The position numbers and the translations under genes are program-made. A stretch of 64,000 nucleotides of DNA from Pollenia angustigena. Lineage: Eukaryota; Arthropoda; Insecta; Diptera; Polleniidae. Of this stretch, positions 10,486-22,654 are shown piece after piece. Under the pieces are notes generated by a model. That model made no database searches. It had not been told where the DNA came from and was given only the letters and a program-made list of their open reading frames with translations. Location of the stretch: positions 224,005,803 to 224,069,802 of the forward strand of contig OV884059.1 of NCBI GenBank assembly GCA_930367215.1, read 5' to 3'. How positions within the stretch are numbered: position 1 is the stretch's first letter; each line of letters opens with the position of its first letter.

Positions 10486-11101
10486 TTAATCTTAAAAAAT
10501 GTGAAAAGAATATGATTAATGATTTAAAATAAATGTTAAGTTTTTTATATTTATAAACTTGTAAAATAAAACCCCAAAGAAACGCACCGCTTGTTTAGTT
10601 TAAAGAGAAAATAACTGTTTAAATAGGTTTTTTATATATTTTTTTTATCGTATATTAATATTGATCGCTAAATGAAATACGTAGATGTTTTAAATTTAAA
10701 TTTAGTTTGTATTTCATTATAAAAGGCCAATTTTTGTTATTTAAAAAAAAAAAATCAACAAAAAGAAAAACTAATAATATCAAATTATAAAAAATAATAT
10801 TTTGCTTCATAAACATAAATACGCCTATAATTTTTTTTATCATTTGCTTAAAGTTGTGTGCAGTTACAAAAATATATGTATATGAGTTTCGCTATACAAA
10901 CACTTTTTTTCATTTTATTTTTTCTTGCAAAACAAATCAAAAATAATTATAAAGAGGTTAAAATTTATTCAAATGGCCAAATAGATATAAAATATAAAAC
11001 CAAATTTGTATTTGAAAACAAAAAGTGTCGAATTTATATATTGAATTTTATTTAAATATGTAGTTTAGTTATTCGCTTACAAATGTAATTATCATTAATT
11101 T

Positions 11102-14100
11102 TTAACCTTCTTGACCAAAGTCTTCTGTAAATTTACGGAGTTTAATTAAATCGTCATCATTAACCGTGGGCTTAGTGCGAGACAAAGATTTTAACATATC
11201 ACGCTGAAAAAGAGAAAACGGAAAATTTCAAGTATTGAAAAGACTAAAACTAATTACTTTATTACCATTGTTACAGGTGGCTCGAATAATTTGTCACTTG
11301 GCACATCCATCCAGGACATTTCAACAGCTCCCTGATCGCCAGGCGAACAGGGTAATAATAGATCATCAACTATTTCGTCTTTACTAACAGGCGAAGGACC
11401 AGTAACACGCTAAGTTTTTTTTTAATTTATGTACTATATTTTCCATACTAAGCACATGTTATTTTACTTACTTTGAAATGTGTAGCTGTTTGTACCTTGC
11501 GTACAGGTTCCATTAAGGCGTCACGCACAACAATTGAGATATCAGCACCGGAATAGCTAAAAAAAAAAAATAGACAATGTAACATCACACAAATTTTGTC
11601 GAAAAGAATACTATAAAATTGTTGTTTTTGTAATCAAGTATATTTGTATGTGAAATTAAGGCCCTAATTTTGTAAACCGCAAACGCAACGCCAAAAATTT
11701 TATTGAAAGCAAAAACAAAATCGAAAATATTTCATAAGTATGTAAGTTGTTGTTTTCTATAGAAATGTATATTGAATTTTTAAATTTTAAACGCTGCATA
11801 TCTTGTGGCGTTGATAATTTTACAGTGCAATATGTTTTTCTGTAGAAAGCAACAACAAAATTTTGACATTGTTTTTGCTTTCAATGTTGTTTTTTGGCAT
11901 TGCGTTGCTTTTTACACAATTAGGGCCTAAATAAATTGTTATTTTTTTTTTTTTGATTTGGAAAGTTATTTTTTAAATTGCCCACACCTTGGAACTATGC
12001 GAAAAATTTAGGCCTACTGAACATATTTTTTACTTTCAGTTCCTTTTTTGTTTCAGACATTTTCTTCGCACATTAACTGCCTGGCCCAAACGTCGAAAAG
12101 GAAATTCCGTTCGTATCAAGAAGAATTCATTACAGGTAATCTTAAAAGCCCTGCTGATAACTTAATTTTAGCTTCATCATTGCTAGATGTCATAATTTTG
12201 TCTCCTATCTTTGTTTTGTTTCTGTTTTTGACATTGTAGAATTATTTAAAAAAAACAAATTGCTTGTACTTTTTGTACGAGTTGTATTTGTTTTAGTATC
12301 AGGAAAACCTGTAATGAAATCGCCTTGGTTTGTATATTTATGAACATATTGTTACGAAAGTTGAAATATCTAAGAATTATTTATAGTTATAAGTTTACAA
12401 TATAAGTTATAGTTTTATGTTACTTAAAATTGTCATGTAGAATTTTCAACACAACTGTTTTTATTTTAAAATAATTCCAATATAAATTTCCCAGTCATTT
12501 CTAGAAATGGTTATAGAACATATTAGTTGCGTTCGAGAACACAAAAGTTTTTACTATTTTTTACAAAACTTTACTGCATTTTACGAAATTGCGTTCGAGT
12601 ACACAAAGTGCAGTAAATGAGAACATAAATTAAGAGCGAAAAGTGACAGTTCTTGTCTGAGTATTTACAAATTTTTACTGCAGTAAAATTTCGTAAATTA
12701 AAAAAACATATGTTTCAAAAGGTAAAGAAACAAAAGTAACAAATAAAAAGCATACAAATTGTGAAAAAATTGTTAAATAAAAGAAAAGTTGAATAAAAAT
12801 TAAACCAAAACAAAAAGTTAATAAATATTAATTAATTAAACTTGATTGTGAAGCATTTATTTGGCTTAATACAAACTTTTAAAATTTTTTTTGTCAACAG
12901 CACTGACTACTCAATGGTATATAAATACAATTTTAGTGCGAAATTTCTTGTATTTAAAAAAAAATCGGGAAAATGTGCCTAAAACTGGAGCGATTTTATT
13001 AAAACTCAGCACCATGATTGTGTGGCATAATTGGTTTCTATTTACCAAATATGAGAAAGATATCAAAAAATTTGCGGCAATATATAAGTCAGTGTGCGAA
13101 ATTTTATAAAAATATCTTATGATTTGCGAACTGTAGCGTGGTTATAGAAGACAGAAAAAATAAAAATCTTTTATAATGGTTATAGAAGACCAATAAGAAT
13201 AAAAATCTTTCATAATGGTTACCAAAGACCAAAAAAATTAATAATCTTTCATAACGGTTATTAAAGACAAAAAAAAATAATAGTCTTTCATGACGGTTAT
13301 CAAAGAACAAAAAAATAATAATCTTTCATAATGTTATGTTCTGGGTAATTTATAATTATTATTACAGGACCAATTTTTTTTAGTTATTTTTTCCATAACC
13401 TATTGGCTATTTAAAAAATAATAACAGTTATTTCGGGTCCCTGGTAAAAACACAAGTCACTGTTTTTGATGGAAAACTACATCATTTGGAAGAAAAAGTA
13501 AATAGTTTTCAGTGCCAAGAAGGAGTGGTGCGAGTTTTTCCAGAAGCCTCGAATAGAATAAGAGCTCCAAGTTTTGACGGCAGCTCACCATTGAATGTGT
13601 TTAAGTTCCAGTTTGACACAGTTGCCAACAAAAATGCTTGGAACAATGAAGAAAAAGCCATTGAGCTGATTCTGGCTTTAAAAGGAACTGCAGCTGAAAT
13701 TCTAGAAAGTGTACCAGTAAGTTGCAGAAACAATTATGATGACATTATGGTAGCATTGCAGCGCAAGTATGGTGGTGAACACAGAAAGGAAATATTCAGA
13801 ATGGAATTACGGGGTAGAGTACAAAGGGAAAACGAGACGCTACAGGATTTCGCACTAGAGATTGAGCGCCTGGTGCAGCTAACTTATCCAGGTGAAAGTC
13901 ATCCGTTGCTAGATCATTTTAAGACCGAGGCATTTGTAAACGGTATTCGGGATGCTGATGTGAAACTAGCGGTATGTACATCACAGTAGCCATCATTTGC
14001 AGAAACTTTATCATTTGCCCTAGCACAAGAAACCGCAAGGATAATTTCAAGGACGCAAGCGTATATGGTGCGAAAACTTGATTTTGCTACTGAAGAAAAG

Positions 14101-17100
14101 AGATATTGTAAAGGACATAAAGGAGGCGGTGATGCAAGCTTTGGGCGAGAAGCAAGGTAAAAACAAAGTGAAATGCTATAACTGCGGTAAAACTGGCCAT
14201 ATTCAGCGAAACTGCAAAGCACCCAAGCAACGATCAAGATCTGCTTCGCCGCGAAGGGACAAACGAAGAGCTAGGGTGCGTTCGTAAATGCATCACTGCG
14301 CTGCATCAGTGATTTCAAATCGTTATATATTTATCAGTGAAGTAAATTTGGTCCAAAAAATTGTGAAATACTCCACAAAAATAATAGACATACAATAAAA
14401 AAAAATTATAATTATTTTTTATCGGCTTTAAAAAAAGTTTGCTTTTCTGATGCAGCGCAGTGATGCATTTACGAACGCACCCCTAGTCAATAATCATCGC
14501 AGGAACCACCGCTAAAGCTGAGAAGAGCAATCAGTGCGGAGGAAGCTGAAGGTCTCACGATCAATTTAGTAGTGAAAACGGGTAACAGAAATATTACGAC
14601 CTGTGGCTACATAAATGGTGAAATACGCATTTTGACTATCGACACTGCTGCAGGACATTATAAGAGCTGATTTGATAAAGGGAGCTGTCGAGCCGCTAAG
14701 TGGTGTAAACTTGCGAACAGCTACGGGAGAGCCTGTCATTGTCTATGGCAAAGCAAGAGTGGAAATAAGAATGGCCGATATGATCGTTTTTGATGAGTTT
14801 ATTCTGGCTGAAATTACGGACGAGGTCATAATTGGAGCAGATTTAATGATTCGCCAAGGCATTAGTCTAGACATGGGACGACAAATTATGAATTGGTATG
14901 GTCTAGAAATACCCCTTAACGTTGGGAATGGAAGTGAAGCTCTTGTAAAACAGCTAGTCACTAGTGATCATAAGAAATTGTCATTCCAAGGGGACGATGA
15001 AAAACGTGGGAAAGCGAGCACATATTCAAGACGGCCCAGCAAACACAAAAGCAAGCACTCTTAAGAGTCTAAAAACAAGAAACGCATAAATGAGATTCGC
15101 TTATTACATGTGGAACCCAGCGAAGACTGGTCAACGGCGCAGAAAAGTGACCCCAGTGGAGTAGTCTGCGGATGGTTAATGGTTGCTTATACCGTACATG
15201 GGAAAGTACTGATGGCAAAACGGTTAAAAACCTTATTGTAGTACCGTCTTCTAAAGTATCTGAAGTTGTGAGGACATTCCACGAAGGTACTGGTGGTGGG
15301 CATCTTAGCGTTACAAAAACCATAAAAAAGTTAAAAGCAAGCTACTATTGGGTCGGTTGCAAGCAAGCCGTGATTGATTGCATATTTAAATGCCCAGTGC
15401 GTTGCAGACGGTGGTCTAATTGGAGAGAGTAGAAATAAATCCGGTCCAGCAGTACAACTTTGGTGAACTATCCGTACCAGCGAATAATAATGACTCTACC
15501 CAAGAGCAGAAAAAAAATGTTAAGACGAAGGCGTGTTAATTCATCAAATGACCAGATGAAAGCCAGAAACAATGGAGTGGCAAATTCGGAAGGCTTCAAA
15601 GAAGGTCAGTTGGTTTTACTTTTTAATCCGCAACGGAAGAAAGGACTATCTCCAAAGCTGCAGACCCATTGGGATGGCCCATATAAAGTAATAAAGAAAT
15701 TGAATGACGTGGTGTATCGAATTCATAAATACAAGAGCCCAAGATCAAAAATGAAAGTGGTACATCTAAAACGACCAGCCCATTATGGAAAAGGAGAATC
15801 AGCCTATTCGGGACGAACAGGCATAAGTGGAGGGCAGTGTTACGAAAGTTAAAATATCTAAGAATTATTTATAGTTATAAGTTATCTTGCATGTTATAGT
15901 TTTATGTTACTTAAAATTGTCATGTAGAATGTTCAACACAACTGTTATTTTAAAATAATTCCTATATAAATTTCCCAGTCATTTCTAGAAATGGTTATAG
16001 AACATGAAATACAACAAGGGGTGACTCATGTATAATAAGTTTAGTTTTGTTTTGAGAAACGGTTCTGTTCGTAACTAACAATTGTGAACAAAATAATTTC
16101 AATTAAGTTTGTTAAGTTGAATAAGTGTGTTTTTATTCGGATTTGCAATTAAAAGAACTCTACGGTTTATTACAAAGGGAGTAAACCGAACGCGTTTATT
16201 AAAGGAAAAACGTAACAACATGTATGTTTATTGAAAACAATAATAAAAAACGAAAATTTGTTTTCAATGTAAATAGAGGAAAGAGTTTCTTTTCGACACT
16301 GTGGGTCAAGCAGTAATTTTTTTTTTATTTTTCTTTTTATTTAATGCGATTTTCTATTTTAAGTCCATAGAAAATAAATAAGTGCCATATTCGGCTGAGC
16401 CGAATATTTTCATAACCTTCACCGAAAATAAAACTTATAAACCAATAACTATAAAAACTAATGTCACAGTTTTATAATTAGTTGCGATTTTAGGTGTATT
16501 AAAGTCTATTTCAAAAGTAAGCTTTGCATGAGGCCTATGGTTAATTAATAATTATGTGCCGATCAGCACGCAATTTAGCAATATAATTTCTATGGTTTAA
16601 AGCGTACTAAAGTGTTTTCCGAAAGTGATTTCTTGTCATATAAAATTAATTTGTTGAAAATTTATAAAAAATCGGTGTATTCTGTTTCTGTTGAACGAAT
16701 TATGCTGGCTTTCAAATCCAAACTGCTTAGGAGAATTAAAAACAATTTGAGAACAAAATTGCTTATTTTTTTTTTTTTTTTGAGTTTTTGAAAGTGTGCG
16801 TGTTTTCGACTTAGAATTACTCAAGGACCAAAAACATAAATAGTTACTTTATATCAGCGAAGGGCACACACATACTATCACATTTATGCTTGTGTTGACG
16901 AAATAACAACAAACCCTGCAAATAATAGGACCAGTCCAAACACGCGTGTAAAGAGTAGTCCACAAGGGACCAGGACTAGTCCAAAACTAACCCAAACGTA
17001 TGGAAAAAACCTGGTCTATTTAACATTACGATGTCCTAGGAGAGGACCATATAACCCACCTTTGGACCACTAAGGAGTAGTTTTAAAACTACTCCATGGT

Positions 17101-18634
17101 ACACTCAAAAGGATTAATTTTGAAGTCGTTTAAAAACGAAAGCATATCGTTAAAAACGAAGACATGTCGTCTCACTACAAACACTTTTTAACAATGACAT
17201 GGTCCATGCTTGCATTACATCGGACCAGTCCATGGAGTAGTCCACGGCCGAACGTACATTTTCACAGACACACAAAGAAGTTTATAGTGTACATGTGTCA
17301 ACGTCGCACAAGCAGTATTTTTATTCTTATGTACGCGTACATAGGATTTGCAAATGTGCCCGCCACTGCTTTATATGGTGTTAGATAAATGGCGTTAATA
17401 AAAATAAAAAAAGGCAAAAAAAATTTTGTTAGATAAAATCGCTTAGAAAACTAAGTTCTAAATTAAGATGGCGTATTGGTAAAATATTTTTATTTTAATG
17501 ATAAATTACGAGTAAAAACTTACCCTTCTGTTTTGCCAGCCAACTCCTTAAGATCGGCTTCCGTTAAAGTATGTACCGTATTGCCTAAATGAATCTTAAA
17601 CATAATCAAACGAGCATGAGCCTCTGGCAGAGGTATGTAAATGCGTTTCTCAAAACGACGACGGATAGCCGAATCTAGAACCCAAGGTATATTTGTGGCA
17701 CCCAGTACTAGAATGCCATCCGTATCATTTCCAACACCTTGCATTTGAACTAGAAATTCGGTTTTTATACGGCGAACGCTGTCGTTTTCATTGTCGGAAC
17801 GAGCCGAACACATAGAATCAATTTCATCAATAAAGATTATGGATGGTTTATGTTGGCGGGCCAACTCAAAGAGATTTTTAACAAGTTTCTCAGATTCACC
17901 GAGCCATTTTGACATGAGGTCAGAACTAGAAACCGAGAAGAAAGTTGAATTGTTCGCTTCTGTGGCCACAGCTTTGGCTAAGTAAGATTTACCCGTACCA
18001 GGTGGGCCAAAAAGCAATATACCTTTCCAGGGAATACGTTTTCCCGTGAAAAGATGAGGGAATTTAATAGGTAGGATAACGGCTTCTTTGAGAGCTTCTT
18101 TGGCTGCATCCAAGCCAGCCACATCAGACCATTTCACTTTAGGCTTTTCAATGACAATGGCTCCCTCTAGTTTACTCTGTAATTTTTTCTTTTCAGGATC
18201 CTCACCATCAGAGTCACTATCACTTTTCTTATCCTTGTCATCTCTGTATGAAATATCAATATTTATTTTTTGTAATTTTTTCAAATTCCTATTACTAACT
18301 TTGAACTTGATTCACCCTCCTTGACAGGTTTTTTTTTGCCCTTCTTCAAGTACTCTTTTAACTTTTCGGCACGATCCAAGTACTGTAAACACTTGGCTCT
18401 TATGGAGTCCTTAGCCTTTTCTCCCTGAGCTTCATCTGCCATTATAAGCAAAAACATTTATATTTTGTACAGTTAAAATCTGAAAATCTGACCCTTACAT
18501 TTAATTGCATGCAGAAAATACTCTACTCCATGTTCATACAAACGCAAAGCCTCTGCGTAATTTTTATTTCGATCCTCTTCAGTGGCTTTTGTCACTAAAT
18601 CGATAGCCTTCTGTAAGGTTGTCCCCGAAGCCAT
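11102..18634 (-). CDS. Vps4: Vps4, ESCRT-III disassembly AAA ATPase
   Basis: Type I AAA ATPase that disassembles ESCRT-III on endosomes and in abscission. Exons (transcript order): 18499-18634, 18300-18435, 17524-18243, 11472-11556, 11266-11409, 11102-11203; phases agree throughout and give 440 residues, the normal length. Residues 1-75 are the MIT domain (begins [14 protein letters not shown]), followed by a charged linker. Walker A GPPGTGKS is at 170-177 with Lys176, Walker B IIFIDE ends at Glu231, and the AIRRRFEKR region supplies arginine fingers. The beta domain and C-terminal helix (ending [11 protein letters not shown]) follow. Intron 3 is 5,967 bases and full of transposons; the other introns are 56-63 bases. 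An AATAAA on the minus strand lies about 50 bases past the stop. Confidence 0.97.
11659..11930. mobile_element. GGCCCTAATT MITE in Vps4 intron 3
   Basis: Inverted ends GGCCCTAATTTTGTAAA and TTACACAATTAGGGCC, with CGCAACGCC/GGCATTGCG inner matches, flanked by TAA on both sides. About 270 bases, non-coding, and a 3-bp-TSD type like those at 1.8-2.9 kb. Confidence 0.65.
12117..12327 (-). mobile_element. CAAGGCGAAT MITE in Vps4 intron 3
   Basis: Reverse copy of the 40694-40918 element: it shares the AATTCATTACAGGTAATC/ATCCCAGGTAATC type end, the GCCCTGCTGAT interior and the TTTTGTACGAGTTGTA segment. Flanks GTTCGTAT (12109-12116) and GTTTGTAT (12328-12335) match 7 of 8. Confidence 0.75.
13130..13335. 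repeat. Minisatellite-like tandem repeat, ~59-bp unit
   Basis: About 3.5 copies of a unit containing AATCTTTCATAATGGTTA and an A-rich AAAGACCAAAAAAA stretch, inside the sequence that separates the left LTR from gag. Confidence 0.7.
13467..13989 (+). pseudogene. gag fragment of the gypsy-like element
   Basis: Capsid-like gag reading frame, open from upstream of the first methionine and ending at a TAG at 13987-13989. It shows the Retrotrans_gag pattern: a short segment on the assembled sequence [15 protein letters not shown], then [10 protein letters not shown], and a YGGEHRKE region. The frame resumes in another phase at 14078 with the zinc knuckle, so gag is broken. No intact start codon in a sensible context was seen. 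Confidence 0.8.
14078..14287 (+). pseudogene. gag zinc knuckle (CCHC) and protease-region fragment start
   Basis: Contains one CCHC nucleic-acid-binding knuckle, [14 protein letters not shown], followed by an arginine/serine-rich tail that stops at 14285-14287. In an intact element this would be the nucleocapsid end of gag. Confidence 0.85.
14660..15064 (+). pseudogene. Retropepsin-like fragment
   Basis: The region with [26 protein letters not shown] and LDMGRQ matches the second half of gypsy/412-type aspartic proteases. The upstream active-site region (DTAA around 14641-14652) is in a different frame, so the gene is broken. The frame ends at 15062-15064 without entering reverse transcriptase. 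Confidence 0.75.
15172..15852 (+). pseudogene. Integrase zinc-binding N-terminus and pol C-terminus
   Basis: An HHCC-type zinc segment ([20 protein letters not shown] ... CPVRC) is followed, without the DDE catalytic core, by a basic integrase C-terminal domain ([21 protein letters not shown]). The right LTR begins at 15838. The missing core and reverse transcriptase show a large internal deletion. Confidence 0.8.
16377..16860. repeat. Partial copy of the ATTCGGC-hairpin element
   Basis: Carries ATTCGGCTGAGCCGAAT followed by ATAACCTTCACCGAAA, then diverged unit repeats (GTGTTTTCCGAAAGTG) like those at 7.3-7.8 kb and 33.5-34.5 kb. The right end is missing. Confidence 0.65.
16914..17250 (+). 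mobile_element. CCCTGCAAATAA element, right-truncated copy
   Basis: Matches the complete copy at 22655-23029 from the terminus CCCTGCAAATAATAGGACC through GGACCAGTCCATGGAGTAGT, then diverges. It lies in Vps4 intron 3, 3' of the LTR element. Confidence 0.8.
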
Positions 18635-18659
18635 TGTTCACAAAAATGTTGACTACGTA

Positions 18660-19630
18660 AAACAAAATAAAATTTATAACTCTGTACATTATAATCCCAC
18701 CGAGGAGTAAATAAATTAATAAACTCCTTTATCGTGACATCATGGATTCTATTAAAATCAGTTTTTTTTTTTTTTATTCCTTTCTAACATTGAAAAAAGC
18801 AAAGAATTTACACAAACAATTGTATGACTAATGAAAATCAATGTAGAATTTGTGTTGTTATTTGCTTAATTTTTATTTAATGCTTATTTTCAATTGCTTT
18901 TTTTTTCTTATTACTCTTGTTTACCTTTTACTTCAAAACTACTTGTTGAAAGTTAAACTAATTTAATTTTTAATAAGTTTAATGATTTTTGTTGATTTCT
19001 AATGAAGTATTAATTTTTTGTAATACTTATCAAGACGTATATTTTATCCTCACACAACACAAAAATAATATACGATGATGCGTTTCAGTGATGTCAGATT
19101 TATCCCCAAACTGGGGATTTAATTTTGATAACGGGGACAAAAAATTTGATTTGGAGATTTTGTTTTTTCTTATTTTTGTTTTCATTATATTTTTTATTAA
19201 GAAACAAAAACTAAAATTTTTTCACTGGCAAGTCTTTCACTAAGGAACAAATTCACCATAAATTAGCATTACATTCAATGCATTTGGGCACAGATTTTGA
19301 AAAAGAATAAAATCAATAGATTCAGTGTTGTCGTTAAAAGTTAAGATAGGTTCTTCATATCCAATAAATTTATTGCAACAAATATTAAAGCGTTTCTCAA
19401 CATATCTAAATTTGTTTAATATCTGTAAGATCTGAATATTGTATGACAAAATTTAAGAGTATTAAGTGGGGATTTTTGGGGATGAAAACCAAATAGTTTT
19501 TTGGGGATAACATTTTAAAATATCTGACAGCCCTGATGCGTTCATCAATTGACATTTTTCCTTTTACTTTGATTTTGCAGTGCTGCCATATTTTTAAGCT
19601 TTAATAAAACCTTATATCTACAAATAGAAA
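18660..19630. other. Intergenic upstream of Vps4, nothing recognised
   Basis: AT-rich sequence that must contain the Vps4 5' UTR and promoter. No exon was found. Bases 19100-19540 show an inverted GGGGAT/ATCCCC theme (TTATCCCCAAACTGGGGATTT, then GTGGGGATTTTTGGGGAT), possibly an old element. Confidence 0.4.
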
Positions 19631-19671
19631 GGCCACACGATCAAGTTTTTCTTGATAGTCTTTTACACATA

Positions 19672-19811
19672 GTGCCGGATCACACACGTCAAGTTTGACT
19701 CGTCAAGTTTTGATCTTTATGGAGAGAAGGGAAACGAGAATGCTATTTATTTCCCTCTCTCCTTAAAACTCTAGACTTGACGAGTCAAACTTGACGTGTG
19801 TGAACCAGCAC
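19672..19811. mobile_element. GTGCCGG hairpin MITE, copy 1
   Basis: Long inverted arms (GTGCCGGATCACACACGTCA and TGACGTGTGTGAACCAGCAC, with GACTCGTCAAG inside) leave only a short loop; ATA appears on both flanks. A second copy is at 20182-20323 and a half copy at 27758-27827. Confidence 0.7.
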
Positions 19812-19896
19812 ATACTGCTTGTCAAAATGTACATAAATTGAAAGCTGAGACGTAGGCTGCACTTAATTTTTAAGCAATTTACTTTCAAGATGTCAT

Positions 19897-20048
19897 CAAG
19901 GCGAATTGATTAGAAGGTGAGGTCAACTCTACAACTACAATGCTTCTGTGGTCGGGTTGTCAAAAATATTGGTAGTAAAAAAACAGGTTTGTTTACATAA
20001 AAAACACCACATGTTGACTTGACCCCACCTTCTAGTCAATTCGCCTTG
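19897..20048. mobile_element. CAAGGCGAATTG MITE with duplication GATGTCAT
   Basis: Ends CAAGGCGAATTGATTAGAAG and CTAGTCAATTCGCCTTG; flanked exactly by GATGTCAT (19889-19896 and 20049-20056). It lacks ~40 central bases relative to the copies at 27409 and 35069. Confidence 0.85.
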
Positions 20049-20181
20049 GATGTCATCAAGAAAAAAATTTATGAAGACAAACTTGTACTCAGCTGTTAAA
20101 TTGAAAGTTAAATTGCCAAGCAAATGGAAAGGTGAAATTTAAAGCAATCTCGTGGTCAATTTTAAAAGTGTGAGTGTGTTA

Positions 20182-20323
20182 GTGCCGGTTCACACACGTC
20201 AGGTTTGACTCGTCAAGTCTTTAGCTTTTAGGAGAGAAGGGAAAAGAGAATGCCATTTCTTTTCCCCTCTCTCCAAAGAACTCAAGACTTGACGGGTTAA
20301 ACTTGACGTGTGTGTACCGGCAC
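20182..20323. mobile_element. GTGCCGG hairpin MITE, copy 2, TTA duplication
   Basis: GTGCCGGTTCACACACGTCA at the left, its near-reverse-complement ending CCGGCAC at the right, TTA on both flanks. Closely similar to copy 1. Confidence 0.75.
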
Positions 20324-20656
20324 TTAGTAAAAAAATGAGAGTGTATTGGAAATTGAAAGGCAAAACTTGATCGTGTGGCCTCAAAGTTAATAAAATATCT
20401 CTTATGTATGCCAAAGTATATTTATACCAAGTACATGCAAGTCTACAACAAATCAACAATAAAAAAACAACATTCATTTTGTTTGTGTAAAAACATTTGA
20501 TACTGTAAAACAGCCAAACATAAAGAAAACAAAAAAAAAAAAAAAATCATGGCGCACTAAAATGTAAGCAAATTTTGACACTATCGAAAATAAAACAACT
20601 GAACAGCTGATCACTTGCATGAACTTGTAATAAATATACTTTGATGTATGCCTAAA

Positions 20657-21011
20657 GCAGACCATACACGATTTAATTCAATTGTGAACTGAGTCGGTTG
20701 TTGTCCAAATCAAAGCGTGTATGGCCTTGTCAGTAAATTAGTTTGACGGTTGTCGAGTTGGTTGAAGAAAAATCAAAAGATTTTGATTTTTTTCAAGTTG
20801 ACTACTAAGTCTTTCAATTCGATTGTATTGTGTGTGCTCAAGTCTCTTGATCAGCTGTCAAAATTAATTTTTGTAGTTAACTATTTTAAAAATTGTCTTT
20901 TATTTCATTAAATTTTAAAATAAATTTAAAATCTTTCAATTCAGTTGATAAAGTTGTCAACTGAGTTGAAAGACTCGGTTGACAACTGAATTGAACCGTG
21001 TATGGGGCGCA
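20657..21011. mobile_element. TIR element, CCATACACGATTTAATTC ends
   Basis: ACCATACACGATTTAATTCA on the left is matched by TGAATTGAACCGTGTATGG on the right, with a further inner match around GACTGAGTC/GACTCGGTT. Non-coding. Confidence 0.55.
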
Positions 21012-21067
21012 TAACTATTTGACTAAAGCGGCTCATACACTTGCAATGTAATTGCTCAATTTTTCGC

Positions 21068-21797
21068 ATCCCAACAAACACGAAGTCAAACCTTTATCAT
21101 TTGACATCGAACACAATTCTCAAACGTTTTTCAATTGTTTGATTTACCATTTATATTTAAATTGATAATGATTTCAAAATATACATTTGATATCAAATGT
21201 TTTATCAATTTGATGTCATATGTTTGTCAAATTTTAAATTCAAATCAAAAATAACTGCCAAGTTTAATTTAATTAAGCGAAAAAAGCATTAAAAATGGCG
21301 ATTAAAGTTAAATTTTTTACTTTTTGGTTACATGTGTTTTACTATTAAAAATAAATTTTAATATAAAGTGAACAGTTTATTTCTTGTGAAAATTAAAAAT
21401 TATTTTTGAGTAATTCCAATGATTAAGAATACAAAAAAAAGGCAAATAAAACGGGAAAGTGAAGAAATTTTGTTGAACGATCGCGGTGCTACAATCCTCA
21501 ATATAAATGTCCTCTGCCAATGTCGTCTTTGCAAGAATTGGAGGACGGAAAGAACCTTATTTCATCTTTAATCTATGTTGCCGAATGTTTATCTCACAGT
21601 TTATTTAAATAAATAATGAATTTAAATTAAAAAATAAAATATTTTATTTATTTATTTATGTTCCACATTGTACTAATATCCACATTTGAAAAACATTTGA
21701 GAATTACGTTTGAAAGCAAGTTGAAAATAAAGGCATTTTTTAACTTGATAATAATTTCATTTTCAATTTGAAATCAAAGCCCCGTGTTTGTTGGGAT
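21068..21797. mobile_element. TIR element, ATCCCAACAAACACG ends
   Basis: ATCCCAACAAACACGAAGTC at the left and CCCGTGTTTGTTGGGAT at the right. The ~730-base interior is non-coding except for a short unassigned stretch at 21421-21560. Confidence 0.55.
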
Positions 21798-22654
21798 TCT
21801 ATCGCCAATGTGTATATGGTATTCGAAGGTGGCACAAGATATTGGCAGGAATCAAATTCCTTGGAATTTTATTGCACAACGAAAAAAAGTGAAATATACT
21901 GTGAAATGTGTTGGCAGCAATGTTTAATGTTGTTTTGCTTTAAAGGTTAGGTTTTTTATTTTATAAGAGTTGCGCCATAATTAAATTGAAAGAATTGTGC
22001 CACATATACAATAATATTGTAAATGGAATAACATTAAGCAAAAAGTATATATCGCTCATTTACTTTAACTACGTCATAACTCAAAAACATGCATTTCGAG
22101 ATATTTAAATGCGTTTAAAATTTTTAATTTGCTATAAACACTTACTGCAATATTCATAAAAAATTAAAATGGATTTGAAATGTATTCGTATTTATTTCTT
22201 TGTCCAATTAATTATTAATTTTCAGTTTATTTTTCTTTGTAAGCTAATAAGACCTAATTATGTTGATGTAAATAAAACAATTTTATTACATTTCACCCGA
22301 CGTTTTGTCACTTTGTTGATGACTTTTTCAACGGTCGTCTATTTAAATAAAAATAATAAAAGGATAACATTAATACAAAAAATATTTTTTCACAACAAGC
22401 AAACACAACTTACAAAAATTATATATTATTTTACATTAAACACATCGACAGGTTTTTAATAAAATTAAATTGCACAAACACATTTAACAAAAAACAGTAA
22501 AGCGCAACTTTAAGTTATTATCACAGAATTAATTATATACAGGCACTAATTATGCCTTAGCCTGGCGTTTACATTTGCCAGTACTGGCAAGACAGTAGTA
22601 ATATATGCAAACCTTTTCACTAATACATGCACACCTTTTCAACTGTCTTGTCTA
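21798..22654. other. Repeat-derived intergenic sequence
   Basis: Holds a fragment of the ATATATCGCTCATTT family (22045-22125; see 59845-60086). The rest is AT-rich with no recognised exon. Confidence 0.4.

Larger units (their letters stand above)
12348..16216 (+). mobile_element. Degenerate, internally deleted Ty3/gypsy LTR retrotransposon
   Basis: Two long direct repeats starting TGTTACGAAAGTT (12350 and 15838) share about 175 bases. The right copy continues to CGTAAC at 16216 as a full LTR of about 380 bases; the left one is cut short at ~12528 by other inserted sequence (12530-13450). AACAT flanks the whole element (12343-12347 and 16217-16221). Between the LTRs lie gag, zinc knuckle, protease and integrase pieces in several broken frames, with no reverse transcriptase or RNase H. 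It sits within Vps4 intron 3 on the opposite strand to Vps4. Confidence 0.85.
19631..20380. mobile_element. GGCCACACGATCAAGTTT element containing three nested MITEs
   Basis: Inverted ends GGCCACACGATCAAGTTTTT and AAAACTTGATCGTGTGGCC bound a nest. It holds two GTGCCGG elements (19672-19811 and 20182-20323) and one CAAGGCGAAT element (19897-20048). A simpler relative without nests lies at 27090-27392. Confidence 0.7.
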
